From: Bacillota bacterium
GTDB lineage: Bacteria > Bacillota > Clostridia > Lachnospirales > Lachnospiraceae
Reading direction: 5' to 3'
NCBI GenBank assembly: GCA_023441965.1
Contig: JAEZNB010000021.1
Location: 7,617-71,616, forward strand
Length of the DNA stretch: 64,000 bases
Part shown: positions 25,758-34,353 of the stretch, one piece after another
How the letters are laid out: each line of letters starts with the position of its first letter
Position numbering within the stretch: the stretch's first letter is position 1
The notes under the pieces: generated by a model
Databases searched by the model: none
Seen by the model: the letters and a program-made list of their open reading frames with translations, nothing else
What the model was told of the DNA's origin: nothing
Translations under genes and position numbers: made by a program

Positions 25758-27160
25758 TATAGATCCAGAAAGTCATCATCCTGAAAGGAGGCTTTTCTTA
25801 AGGCCCGCTTTTTATAATAGGCATTTCTTCGTTTCAAACGGGGCCGTTCCACCAGGACAAAATACAGACCGATGATTAAGGCAAATAATCCGACGAGCAG
25901 CCCGATAATGATCGGCCGATAGCTTACCTTCTCCTCTTCTTCCGGTGGTTCTGCCGGAGCCATGGTGGGTTCGGGCTTCTCGGCCTTCTGATGGAAAAGG
26001 GAAGGGCGTTGCACATCCTTATAAAGAATATCCGCTCCTCCTACATATTTTCCGTTGTAGGTGTAGGAGATCGAACCGATGACATTATCCTCACCGGATT
26101 TGTCCGGCGCCGGAAAGAAGGAAACCTCCTTGACAGCATCCTCAAAGGAGGCAGTGTTTGGTAACACCAGATAGCCCTTTCTGTCCGTGGTGATAGAGCC
26201 GTCGGTTTTACTTAATAAGGTATTGTAGCGGGTAAAGAAGGGAGATTCCTTTAATACAGGAGAACCCTCCAGGTCAGCAATAGGATAAATTGAGAAATTA
26301 TCAAAGCCAAAATTCAATAGCTTGGTGGTATCAGAGTACTGATGCTCACTGGTATCATCTCTCATGACGACACATATCAGCTCCAGATCACCGCGTTTTG
26401 CCGTTGTAACCAGGGTATAGCGGGAGACACTGGTATAGCCGGTTTTGCCCCCGATACAGCTATCATAACTACGGTTTAGGATAAACTTGTGATGGTTGGC
26501 CAAGTAGCGTGTCTCTTTCTGAATATTTGTCGGGGGAATGGAAGAGGTCCTTGTGGCAAAGATCTTTCGAAAAGCTTCATGCTTCATGGCTTCCTGGGTA
26601 ATTAAGGCCATATCATAGGGGGAGGTATAATGGTTGTCGTCATGAAGACCATGGGGATTGACGAAATTGGTGTTTTTACAGCCTAAGCTGCGGGCCTTTT
26701 CATTCATCATTTCCAGGAAGACATTGATGTCTCCGCCACCCACATGCTCTGCCACTCCATAAGATACCTCATTGGCTGATTCCAGAAGAATCGCATAAAG
26801 ACACTGCTGCATCGTCAGCTGCTCGCCGACATCGATACCGATTCGGCTGCTCTTCAAGTCAACATCAAAAATGGCACTCCTTGAGAAGGTAACAATCTCA
26901 CCGGGTGTTGAGTTCTCAATTGCCACCAGGGCGGTCATGATCTTTGTGATACTGGCCGGATAATACGCTTCATTCATATTCTTAGAATATAATATTAACC
27001 CGGTTGAGGCCTCCATGACAATTGCCCCTTCCGCATATACGCCCGGTCCTTCAGGCCAGCTGCTGTCTGCAGTTGTGGCAAAAGCAAGCCGGGGTGTCAC
27101 AAGAAGAGTGAAACTATATAAAAATAGGAAACAAAACAGATAAAGCTTCTGTCTCTTCAT
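25757..27160 (-). CDS. D-alanyl-D-alanine carboxypeptidase (class A low-molecular-weight PBP)
   Basis: This enzyme trims the terminal D-alanine of peptidoglycan stem peptides outside the membrane. The 467 residues have a signal peptide (1-29, ending LAFA), the active-site SITK at 70-73, SAN at 128-130 and KTG at 239-241. A C-terminal beta domain follows, then a Pro/Glu-rich linker. A C-terminal membrane helix at about 417-437 and a basic tail replace the usual amphipathic anchor. DacF/DacB-type sporulation enzymes are possible; the exact subtype cannot be fixed. GGAGA precedes the ATG. Confidence 0.93.
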   Translation of the reverse strand: MKRQKLYLFCFLFLYSFTLLVTPRLAFATTADSSWPEGPGVYAEGAIVMEASTGLILYSKNMNEAYYPASITKIMTALVAIENSTPGEIVTFSRSAIFDVDLKSSRIGIDVGEQLTMQQCLYAILLESANEVSYGVAEHVGGGDINVFLEMMNEKARSLGCKNTNFVNPHGLHDDNHYTSPYDMALITQEAMKHEAFRKIFATRTSSIPPTNIQKETRYLANHHKFILNRSYDSCIGGKTGYTSVSRYTLVTTAKRGDLELICVVMRDDTSEHQYSDTTKLLNFGFDNFSIYPIADLEGSPVLKESPFFTRYNTLLSKTDGSITTDRKGYLVLPNTASFEDAVKEVSFFPAPDKSGEDNVIGSISYTYNGKYVGGADILYKDVQRPSLFHQKAEKPEPTMAPAEPPEEEEKVSYRPIIIGLLVGLFALIIGLYFVLVERPRLKRRNAYYKKRALRKASFQDDDFLDL

Positions 27161-27271
27161 AAATAAATCTCCATTCTGCCGAAGCTCTGGCCTTCAGCAC
27201 AATATTTGCATAGGGAATCGGCTATGATTCACTGTAATACGAGATAGCATACGGACGGCTGAAGCTCCGGG

Positions 27272-28006
27272 TTAGTACGCATCGTCTCCGGGACCGTCAT
27301 TGCTGTCCGTATCCTGACCGTAACTGGCAAACCTGTCATGCTTTCTGCTGTAATGGCGCTCCAGCAAATCCTTCTGCATGGGTACCAGATACTTATCAGG
27401 CAGAGCCATACAATGCCAAGCCATAAGGGCAACCTCCTCCAGGACGACCGCATTATGGACAGCCTCCTTCGGATTTTTACCCCAGGTATAGGGTCCGTGG
27501 TTGCAGACCAAAACGCCGGGCATCTCCTCCGGGTTAAGCTTCCCCTTTTTAAAACGCTCCACAATCACCGCACCGGTTTCTTTCTCATAATCACCGCGTA
27601 TTTCATAAGCCCTAAGCTTACGGGTGCAGGGAATCTCCCCATGGAAATACTCCGCATGGGTTGTACCGAGAGGCGGAATCCCCATTCCCATCTGGGAGAA
27701 GATCGTTGCCCAGCGGGAGTGAGAGTGTACAATTCCCTGGACAGAGGGGAAGGCATGATAGAGCTCGATATGGGTGGGAGTATCCGAGGAGGGTTTTAGT
27801 TTGCCCTCCACCTGACGTCCCTCTAAGTCAACAACGACCATATCCTCCGGTGTCAGCTGCTCATATTCAAGCCCGGAGGGCTTGATGACAACAAGCCCAT
27901 TTTTCCTGTCTATACCGGATACATTTCCCCAGGTAAAGGTGACAAGCTTATGGTATGGGAGAAGGAGGTTCGCTTCATATACTTCTTTTTTTAAGCCTTC
28001 TAGCAT
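27272..28006 (-). CDS. araD: L-ribulose-5-phosphate 4-epimerase
   Basis: AraD converts L-ribulose 5-phosphate to D-xylulose 5-phosphate, the last step of arabinose catabolism before the pentose phosphate pathway. The 244 residues match class II aldolase-fold epimerases: TWGNVSGIDRKNGLVVIKPSG, the zinc-binding HSHSRWATIFSQ, GTTHAEYFHGEIPCTR and CNHGPYTWG. It lies 46 bases after araB on the same strand. No araA (isomerase) is in the window. Confidence 0.96.
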   Translation of the reverse strand: MLEGLKKEVYEANLLLPYHKLVTFTWGNVSGIDRKNGLVVIKPSGLEYEQLTPEDMVVVDLEGRQVEGKLKPSSDTPTHIELYHAFPSVQGIVHSHSRWATIFSQMGMGIPPLGTTHAEYFHGEIPCTRKLRAYEIRGDYEKETGAVIVERFKKGKLNPEEMPGVLVCNHGPYTWGKNPKEAVHNAVVLEEVALMAWHCMALPDKYLVPMQKDLLERHYSRKHDRFASYGQDTDSNDGPGDDAY

Positions 28007-28052
28007 CAGTCACACTCCCTTATCGTTTCCTCCGCAGTACTTGAAAGCATCC

Positions 28053-29720
28053 TTATTTGCTCTGTTCTTTCTTGATTTCCTTCAGACGCTTCATCACATC
28101 ATTGGCACCTTTGCCGAAATAGTCGTGCAGCAGGGAATATTCGTTGTAAAGCTTATCATATACAGCAGAGTTGGCAGGAATGGGGTAATATACGGTATCC
28201 TTCAGCTTGCCCATCACCCGTGCAGCTTCAAATACGTCATCATAACCGCCCCGATCGGAGCCTGCTGCTACGGCTGCGAAAATCGCACTGCCCAGGGCCG
28301 GTCCCTGTAAGCTTCCTCCGATCTTGATCGGAACCTTGATAATATCGGCATAGATCTGCATGGCCATCGGATTCTTATAGGAAATACCGCCGGAAGCGTA
28401 GAATTCCTCCACAGGTACACCGTTCTCCCGGAAGGTCTCAATGATTTTCCGTGTTCCATATGCGGTTGCTTCTATTAAGGCACGGTAGATCTCTTCGGGC
28501 TTTGTCTGTAGGGTCATGCCGAGTAATAGGCCGGTCAGGTCCACATCCACCAACACAGACCGGTTGCCGTTCCACCAGTCCAGGGCCACAAGTCCGCTCT
28601 CGCCTACCTTCAGCTGTTCTGCCTTCTTCGTCAGATATTGATGGATATTCAGGCCCTCTGCCTTAGCAGCTTCATAATACTCCTGACCGACGCAGTTCTC
28701 CACGAACCAGGCAAAATGATCACCGACACAGGACTGTCCCGCTTCATAACCGAAATAACCGGGGCAGACACCATCCTCTACCACACCGCACATACCGGGA
28801 ACGGTCTGTTCCTTGGTTCCGAGCAGAATATGACAGGTGGAGGTTCCCATAATGGCAAGCATTTTTCCGGGACCGTCAATCTTCACGGCAGGTACTGTCA
28901 CATGAGCATCTACATTGGCAACAGCTACTGCGGTGCCGGGCTTTAAGCCGGTCAGCTTAGCAGCAGCTTCCGTGATTTCACCGGCCCTGCTGCCAAGAGG
29001 CGAAACAGGACAGGACAATTTATCTTCCACCACATTCTCGAGGCGGGGATCCAGGGCCTTGAAGAATTCCTTATCCGGATAACCCTCCTTCTTATGCCAG
29101 ATCGCCTTATAACCGGCGGTACAGGAATTACGGGTCTGAACTCCGGTCAGCTGCCAGATCACCCAGTCAGCCGCTTCAATAAAATAATCTGCTTCCTGAT
29201 AGACCTGCGGAGCCTCATCGAGGGTCTGCCAGATCTTCGGAACAGCCCATTCGGAGGAAATCTTGCCACCATAACGGGAAAGCCACTTTTGTCCTGTTTC
29301 GGCGGCAATCTCATTCAGCTTATTTGCCTTGTCCTGAGCTGCATGATGCTTCCACAGCTTGATATAGGCATGGGGCTCATCCCGATACTGCTCTAAGAAG
29401 CATAAGGGGGTGCCATCCGACTTTACGGGAATAAGGGTACAAGCGGTAAAATCAATTCCGATACCGATGACGTCCTCACCGGCTACGCCGGACTCCTTCA
29501 ATACAGCCGGAATCGTGTGGGAAAAAACATCAAGATAATCCTGTGGATGCTGCAGTGCCCAATCCGGAGGTAATACCTTCCCGGAGGGAAGAGCCTCATC
29601 CATGACCCCGTGGGGATATTCATAAACGGCAGTTGACAGCTCTTCTCCGCTTTCTGCATTTACCAGAAGAGCTCGTCCTGATAAGGTACCAAAATCAACT
29701 CCAATTACATACTTTGCCAT
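28053..29720 (-). CDS. araB: L-ribulokinase
   Basis: AraB phosphorylates L-ribulose with ATP. The 555-residue FGGY-family kinase begins MAKYVIGVDFGTLSGRALLV and has the second-domain motifs ASGGISYKNPMAMQIYADI and GPALGSAIFAAVA. It leads the araBD pair; AGGAGAG precedes the ATG. A small hairpin lies in its leader. Confidence 0.96.
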   Translation of the reverse strand: MAKYVIGVDFGTLSGRALLVNAESGEELSTAVYEYPHGVMDEALPSGKVLPPDWALQHPQDYLDVFSHTIPAVLKESGVAGEDVIGIGIDFTACTLIPVKSDGTPLCFLEQYRDEPHAYIKLWKHHAAQDKANKLNEIAAETGQKWLSRYGGKISSEWAVPKIWQTLDEAPQVYQEADYFIEAADWVIWQLTGVQTRNSCTAGYKAIWHKKEGYPDKEFFKALDPRLENVVEDKLSCPVSPLGSRAGEITEAAAKLTGLKPGTAVAVANVDAHVTVPAVKIDGPGKMLAIMGTSTCHILLGTKEQTVPGMCGVVEDGVCPGYFGYEAGQSCVGDHFAWFVENCVGQEYYEAAKAEGLNIHQYLTKKAEQLKVGESGLVALDWWNGNRSVLVDVDLTGLLLGMTLQTKPEEIYRALIEATAYGTRKIIETFRENGVPVEEFYASGGISYKNPMAMQIYADIIKVPIKIGGSLQGPALGSAIFAAVAAGSDRGGYDDVFEAARVMGKLKDTVYYPIPANSAVYDKLYNEYSLLHDYFGKGANDVMKRLKEIKKEQSK

Positions 29721-29873
29721 AGTTATCTCTCCTTTACTTAATAGACTGCAAAGAGCCTTAGAAAGGCTCTATAATGAGGGATATCGCTTGTTTTCACTTA
29801 TCCTCATTCTACTATTTCTATAGGGTATTGTAAACTAAAAGATGGAAATCGATACGAAATACCACGACTGATC
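29721..29873 (-). promoter_or_regulatory. araB leader with hairpin and a 12-mer shared with the next upstream gene
   Basis: On the minus strand a stem AGAGCCTT/AAGGCTCT (29752-29759 with 29763-29770) is directly followed by TTTGCAGTCTAT (29741-29752), which recurs at 30522-30533 upstream of the flavin reductase gene. An arabinose-responsive regulator site is expected in this region but none was identified with certainty. Confidence 0.4.
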
Positions 29874-30497
29874 TTAAGCATTTCTGATGAAATTCATCCA
29901 TTCCCTGGGGTAGGGTTCGGGCAGAGGAAGGGACTCCTTTGTAGCCTCCTTCAGCTTCAGCATCCAGGCCATATTCTGAGCCAGATTGTTTAAGACACTC
30001 ATTCCCTCTTTATCTGAAAGCACCTCACCGGGAGCACCTCCATGGATTACATTCCAGTAATAGGAGGGGACGATCAGCATTTCAGAGATCAAAAAATAAT
30101 GATTCAGCTCATTAAAGGTGGTCATTCCACCACTTCTCCTGGGTATGGCGATGGAAGCGCCTACCTTCAGGCGGAGTCTTCCATGACTGGCATAGAAGAG
30201 ACGGTCCAGAAAGCTTTTAAAGCCTCCGGCGATACCGGCATAATAGACCGGACTTCCAAGAATCAAAGCGTCTGCGGCATAGATCCGATCGATGATTGCC
30301 TTAAGCTTCTCATCGGAATGAACACAATAGCCATCCTTACAGCGGCCACAGGCGATACAGCCCTTGATATCCATATTACCTACATGGAGGAGCTCTGTCT
30401 CAATGCCTTCTCTTTGGAGCGCTTCACAGACGGTATGTAGGGTATGCCAGGTATTTCCTTTGGGCTTGGGGCTGCCGTTCAATGCGATTACTTTCAT
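29874..30497 (-). CDS. NADPH-dependent FMN reductase / flavodoxin-fold iron-sulfur protein
   Basis: The true start is ATG 30497 (MKVIALNGSPKPKGNTWHTL), with GGGAGA ahead of it; the frame stays open upstream. The 207 residues have the flavodoxin-like FMN-binding loop GSPKPKGNT and LILGSPVYYAGIAGGFKSFLDR. Between them is a CIACGRCKDGYC motif that suggests an iron-sulfur centre, as in the iron-sulfur flavoproteins of anaerobes. Its electron partner is unknown. It stands alone, divergent from trmB. Confidence 0.88.
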   Translation of the reverse strand: MKVIALNGSPKPKGNTWHTLHTVCEALQREGIETELLHVGNMDIKGCIACGRCKDGYCVHSDEKLKAIIDRIYAADALILGSPVYYAGIAGGFKSFLDRLFYASHGRLRLKVGASIAIPRRSGGMTTFNELNHYFLISEMLIVPSYYWNVIHGGAPGEVLSDKEGMSVLNNLAQNMAWMLKLKEATKESLPLPEPYPREWMNFIRNA

Positions 30498-30644
30498 TAT
30501 GATTCTCCCTTCTGACCTAATATAGACTGCAAATAGTATACTACATGGAGGGCATATTTGAAATAGAAATATGAGGTTACAGGCTAAATTTTTGCACGCT
30601 CTGTCCCCCATATTCGCGCTTTTTGTGTAATTCCATACGGAATA

Positions 30645-30673
30645 TTGACGAAGGCTTACTTTATCCCTATAAT
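30645..30673 (+). promoter_or_regulatory. trmB promoter
   Basis: TTGACG (30645-30650), 17-base spacer, TATAAT (30668-30673). Confidence 0.75.
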
Positions 30674-30743
30674 TTAGATAGGACAGAGGATACCGGAAGC
30701 TGTATAGCGGGAAGCCCCGGTATGGAGTAAAAGGAGATAAGAC

Positions 30744-31394
30744 ATGAGACTAAGGAATATCAGAGGCTCCAGAGAAGCGGTAGCTGCAAATGAATATGTG
30801 GTGCAGGAGCCGGAGAAACAGAAGGGAAAATGGAAGACGCTCTTTGGAAATACAGCCCCGATCCATATCGAGGTTGGTATGGGAAAGGGCAGGTTCTTAA
30901 TGGAGCTGGCTGCAAGAAATCCGCAGATTAACTATATCGGAATAGAGAAATACTCCAGTGTATTGTTGCGGGCCCTGGAGAAGAGACAGGAAACAGAGCT
31001 TTCCAATCTATATTTTATCCGTTTTGATGCGGAGTATATCACTGAGATTTTTGATACGGAAGAGGTAGACAGAATCTATCTGAACTTTTCTGATCCCTGG
31101 CCGAAGGACAGACATGCAAAGAGACGGCTGACCTCCAAGGAGTTCTTAGGTAAGTATGATAAGATCCTGAAACGGGACGGAGAAGTGATGTTCAAAACGG
31201 ACAACCGGCCCCTGTTTGATTTTTCACTGGAGGAGGCGAAGCTTGCAGGCTGGGAACTGAAGGAGGTTACTTATGATCTCCATCACAGCGAATACGCCGA
31301 GAGCAATATCATGACAGAGTATGAGGAGAGATTTTCGGCAGAGGGCAATCCCATTCACCGACTGGTATCCTATCGGACCACAAAAGAGAAATAA
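30744..31394 (+). CDS. trmB: tRNA (guanine46-N7)-methyltransferase
   Basis: TrmB methylates G46 in the tRNA variable loop. The 216 residues have the family motifs IHIEVGMGKGRFLMELA, NYIGIEKYSSVLLRAL and YLNFSDPWPKDRHAKRRLT, the last being the diagnostic block. AAAAGGAGAT precedes the ATG. Confidence 0.96.
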   Translation: MRLRNIRGSREAVAANEYVVQEPEKQKGKWKTLFGNTAPIHIEVGMGKGRFLMELAARNPQINYIGIEKYSSVLLRALEKRQETELSNLYFIRFDAEYITEIFDTEEVDRIYLNFSDPWPKDRHAKRRLTSKEFLGKYDKILKRDGEVMFKTDNRPLFDFSLEEAKLAGWELKEVTYDLHHSEYAESNIMTEYEERFSAEGNPIHRLVSYRTTKEK

Positions 31395-31752
31395 GAAAAG
31401 CGGAAAGAGTGTTTTTTTCTTCCCAACTTCATACAATGGTAAAAAAAGCTTAAGGTGGTCATGGATGAAGAAGGGCATAAAATGGAAGCTGGCCAGGGCA
31501 AGCGGAGGTAATTATAAGTTAAATAAAAAGGCCTTACAGCTGAAGCGTTCCTGGGAGGAAGTGCAAGGTATCCTAAATAATGCTATGAAACGTAAAAAAA
31601 GGTAACAGGGGACTTGTAAAATGAATGGTATCCGTGTATCATCACATAATATAGAGGCATCATGAGATACTATACATTAAGATAAATTTATCTGACGGAT
31701 GGATTACTTGAACGTAAGAAATCTTTTAGGGATAAAGGAAACGGAGGAAAAT

Positions 31753-32073
31753 ATGGCTTTTCAATTTACCGATGCGAATTTTCAAAAAGAAGCATTAGAA
31801 TCAGATATTCCGGTACTTGTTGATTTCTATGCAGACTGGTGCGGACCCTGTAAGATGATGGCTCCGATCGTTTCTGAGCTTGCTGAGGAGTATCAGGGTG
31901 TGATAAAGATCGGAAAACTGAATGTGGACGATGAACCGGAGACGGCCGGAAAATATCGTGTGATGTCCATACCTACAATGATTCTCTTCAAGAACGGTGC
32001 TGCCGTGGAGACCATCGTAGGAGCAGTCCCGAAGAAAGCCCTTCAGGAGAAGCTGGAGGCTCATAAAGCATAA
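31753..32073 (+). CDS. trxA: Thioredoxin
   Basis: Thioredoxin reduces protein disulfides with electrons from thioredoxin reductase. The start at 31753 (MAFQFTDANFQKEAL) has GGAGG ahead of it; the upstream frame is not needed. The 106 residues have the active site WCGPCK (Cys30, Cys33), and the cis-proline in SIPTMILFKNG. No reductase gene is beside it. Confidence 0.95.
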   Translation: MAFQFTDANFQKEALESDIPVLVDFYADWCGPCKMMAPIVSELAEEYQGVIKIGKLNVDDEPETAGKYRVMSIPTMILFKNGAAVETIVGAVPKKALQEKLEAHKA

Positions 32074-32115
32074 TCCCGGATCCTGAAGACGAACAGGAAA
32101 TCATAGGAACCATAA

Positions 32116-32152
32116 GCCTGGAATACGCAGTAAATCCCAGCGTATTCCAGGC
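32116..32152 (+). other. 13-bp perfect hairpin without a U run after trxA
   Basis: GCCTGGAATACGC (32116-32128) and GCGTATTCCAGGC (32140-32152), 43 bases after the trxA stop. AATCTGAAT follows, so it is not a classical terminator. Confidence 0.55.
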
Positions 32153-32259
32153 AATCTGAATAAAAGTGAAGAATATGATATAATTTTTAAAAAAAATAAA
32201 AAAACTACTTGCAATTTGTTTTCACGTCCTATATAATAACATTTGCGTCCGAGAGATAT

Positions 32260-32332
32260 GCATCTCTAGCTCAGTTGGTAGAGCACCTGACTCTTAATCA
32301 GGGTGTCCAGGGTTCGAGCCCCTGGAGATGCA
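32260..32332 (+). tRNA. tRNA-Lys (anticodon CTT)
   Basis: A 73-base cloverleaf. Acceptor GCATCTC/GAGATGC, D arm GCTC AGTTGGTA GAGC, anticodon stem CCTGA/TCAGG with loop CTCTTAA giving anticodon CTT, T arm with GTTCGAG. CTT reads AAG, lysine. CCA is not encoded. Confidence 0.96.
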
Positions 32333-32338
32333 CTATAG

Positions 32339-32385
32339 AAGTCCTAATTTGGCAGACATAGGAGCTGCTGGGTTGGGGCTTTTTT
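32339..32385 (+). terminator. Terminator after tRNA-Lys, stem rich in G-U pairs
   Basis: The 17 bases at 32339-32355 pair with 32365-32381 without mismatch if G-U pairs are allowed (about seven of them), then TTTTC. Because of the wobble pairs it is a strong hairpin only in the plus-strand RNA. Confidence 0.7.
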
Positions 32386-32547
32386 CTTCAATTTTCATCT
32401 TACCTAAGTCGAGATAGTTCGGTTACATTCATGCAGATCAAAATAATCCCATCTATCTTTTTGTACGGATTTGTGATAATATTTTGGATTGGAAGGATTG
32501 AGATACAATCCTTAAGTTTGCTTGCCGTAATGGAAGGAGAGAGTACC

Positions 32548-33327
32548 TTGAAGATAGGCTTATTGGATTCCGGTATGGGCGGTCTGAACGTGCTAAATCA
32601 GGCGATGCGTGTATTACCGGAGGAAGATTACATATATTATGCGGATACGGAGCATGTTCCTTATGGAACGAAGACCAAGGAAGAGATTATCACCTATGTG
32701 GATGAAGCAGTCGCTTTTCTCGTCGGTTGTGGAGTAAAAGCCATCGTGATTGCCTGTAATACGGCAACCAGTGTAGCCATAGACTTCGTAAGGAAGAAGT
32801 ACCCGCTTCCCATTCTCGGGATGGAGCCTGCCGTAAAGCCGGCGGTCAAGATCTGCCAGAACGGGCGGGTCATGATTGCGGCAACCCCCCTTACCATTAA
32901 GGAGGAGAAGCTGAAAAATCTGTTGGAGCAAGTGGATGGAGAGCATAGAACGGACCTGCTGCCTTTACCCAAGCTGGTCCTGTTTGCTGAAGCAGGCCGT
33001 TTTAGCGGGAAGGATGTGGAGCAATACCTCAAGGGAGAATTGGCCCGTTATGATATGTCAGAGTACACTACCTTTGTGCTTGGCTGTACCCATTTTAACT
33101 ATTTTAAGGATACCTTGAGAAGGCTGATGTCGGATCAGGTTGAGTTTATTGATGGAATCGGCGGAACGGTAAATCATCTGAAGGACATCCTGCAGAAGAA
33201 GGAGCTGCTTGGGGGCGGAAGCTCTAAGGTAGAATACTATATTACAGGCAGACCGGTTACGGAAAAGAGAAAGATCAAGATGTTTAATCAGATGCTTCAG
33301 CGTGCTGCACAGGTACAGGAGCTTTAA
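32548..33327 (+). CDS. murI: Glutamate racemase
   Basis: MurI makes D-glutamate for peptidoglycan. I choose TTG 32548, which gives MKIGLLDSGMGGLNVL, the usual N-terminus, with AAGGAG eight bases ahead; in-frame ATGs at 32431 and 32530 are less likely. The 259 residues contain the two catalytic cysteines in IACNTATS and LGCTHF, and YADTEHVPYGTK. It starts about 170 bases after tRNA-Lys. Confidence 0.94.
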   Translation: MKIGLLDSGMGGLNVLNQAMRVLPEEDYIYYADTEHVPYGTKTKEEIITYVDEAVAFLVGCGVKAIVIACNTATSVAIDFVRKKYPLPILGMEPAVKPAVKICQNGRVMIAATPLTIKEEKLKNLLEQVDGEHRTDLLPLPKLVLFAEAGRFSGKDVEQYLKGELARYDMSEYTTFVLGCTHFNYFKDTLRRLMSDQVEFIDGIGGTVNHLKDILQKKELLGGGSSKVEYYITGRPVTEKRKIKMFNQMLQRAAQVQEL

Positions 33328-33370
33328 ATACAGGGCATCATTTTAAATTTTGGAAGAGAGAATGTTTTTC

Positions 33371-33398
33371 TTGCAAAACTGAAATCCTGTGATATACT
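33371..33398 (+). promoter_or_regulatory. Promoter of the folT transcript
   Basis: TTGCAA (33371-33376), 16-base spacer, TATACT (33393-33398), just ahead of the riboswitch. Confidence 0.65.
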
Positions 33399-33423
33399 AA
33401 GCTTACAAAAAATAAAAAAGCAG

Positions 33424-33518
33424 AGTAGGAACATGAGCGTTAAGTGCCGGGTGAACAGGGAGTTGTCATCCGGACGAAAAGGAAACTTGCGGTTCATGGT
33501 CCGCATCCCGCTGCTACA
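33424..33518 (+). ncRNA. Tetrahydrofolate (THF) riboswitch
   Basis: The segment carries conserved THF-I features: GAGCGTTAAGTGCCGGGTGA at 33435 onward, then GGGAGTTGTCATCCGG, GACGAAAAGG, and CGGTTCATGGTCCGCATCCCGC near the 3' side, closed by GTAG/CTAC at the ends. It lies about 80 bases before a folate-type ECF S component, the classic target. It probably lowers folT expression when reduced folates are plentiful. Confidence 0.88.
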
Positions 33519-33595
33519 GTATGATAATCAAATATATTATATTTGGTATTATCTCTTATTGTAGTACAAAGGTCTGCAAAAGGAGGTATTTTTTT

Positions 33596-34159
33596 ATGCT
33601 TAAAAAGAAGTCCTTGTTCCTTCAGTCTCTTCAGGAGATGAAGAAAGTAAGCTGTATCACCCTGCTGGCAATGATGGGGGCGATCTCCATCGTATTGGGT
33701 TACTTTACCTTTATGCCGGTTGAAACCATCAAGATTACCTTTAACTTTTTACCCAATGAATTTGTCTACTATCTGTTTGGACCGGCGGTAGGGGCCTTAT
33801 ATGGTGCCGCCCTGGATCTCCTGACCTTTTTTATCAGGCCAACGGGAACCCTTTTTTATGGCTTCACCATCAGTGCTATCTTGACAGGCTTATGGTATGG
33901 AGCACTTCTTTATCAGAGACCCTTAAGTTTGAAGAGAATCCTTATCACAAAACTGATCTTCTCCATAGCGGTACACATTTTCCTGAACACCTACTGGCTG
34001 ACAATACTATATGGATATGATTTCTTCGCATTACTTCCGGTCAGAGCCTTAAAGACAGCCATTGTATTTCCATTTGAGACCCTGCTTCTGTATTCCCTGA
34101 TCAACAGAGCGGAGGCTACCGGAATCATCAGAAAAATCAAGGGTGCCGGCGCCCATTAG
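33596..34159 (+). CDS. folT: Folate ECF transporter, substrate-binding S component
   Basis: FolT is the membrane S component that binds folate and docks to a shared energizing module (EcfA, EcfA', EcfT), which is not in this window. The start at 33596 follows AGGAGG. The 187 residues are almost all hydrophobic, with about five to six membrane helices, and carry FTFMPVETIKITFNFLPNEF and GPAVGALYGAALDLL, typical of the family. Specificity is inferred from family pattern plus the THF riboswitch upstream. Confidence 0.9.
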   Translation: MLKKKSLFLQSLQEMKKVSCITLLAMMGAISIVLGYFTFMPVETIKITFNFLPNEFVYYLFGPAVGALYGAALDLLTFFIRPTGTLFYGFTISAILTGLWYGALLYQRPLSLKRILITKLIFSIAVHIFLNTYWLTILYGYDFFALLPVRALKTAIVFPFETLLLYSLINRAEATGIIRKIKGAGAH

Positions 34160-34238
34160 AACGGAAAAGAATACCTCCTTATGTATTCCATACGATACCA
34201 GGGCTGTAGATAGTCAATACTTTCCTGCAAATAAGGTA

Positions 34239-34267
34239 TTGACTAATACTTAATTTACAGCTATACT
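34239..34267 (+). promoter_or_regulatory. Promoter of the ABC importer operon
   Basis: TTGACT (34239-34244), 17-base spacer, TATACT (34262-34267). I saw no T-box or other known riboswitch between it and the gene. Confidence 0.72.
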
Positions 34268-34353
34268 TTATCCATTAAAAGCGTTAAAGCCTTAAAGCGC
34301 AACGCTGATGAGTGGTATTGTGTTCGTATGGTTTAATATGAGGAGGATGTTTT

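Noticed and set aside
29874..30611. Longer start (30611) for the flavin reductase
   Set aside because: The extra 38 residues are not family-like; ATG 30497 has a ribosome site and gives the standard N-terminus.
31465..31605. Possible 46-codon Lys-rich protein after trmB (MKKGIKWKLARASGGNYKLN...)
   Set aside because: A weak GGTGG precedes it, but I see no known family; the longer frame overlaps the end of trmB. Conservation would be needed to accept it.
34268..34353. T-box or tryptophan riboswitch before the TrpX-like gene
   Set aside because: The leader is under 90 bases and lacks T-box motifs (no AGGGTGGNACCGCG).
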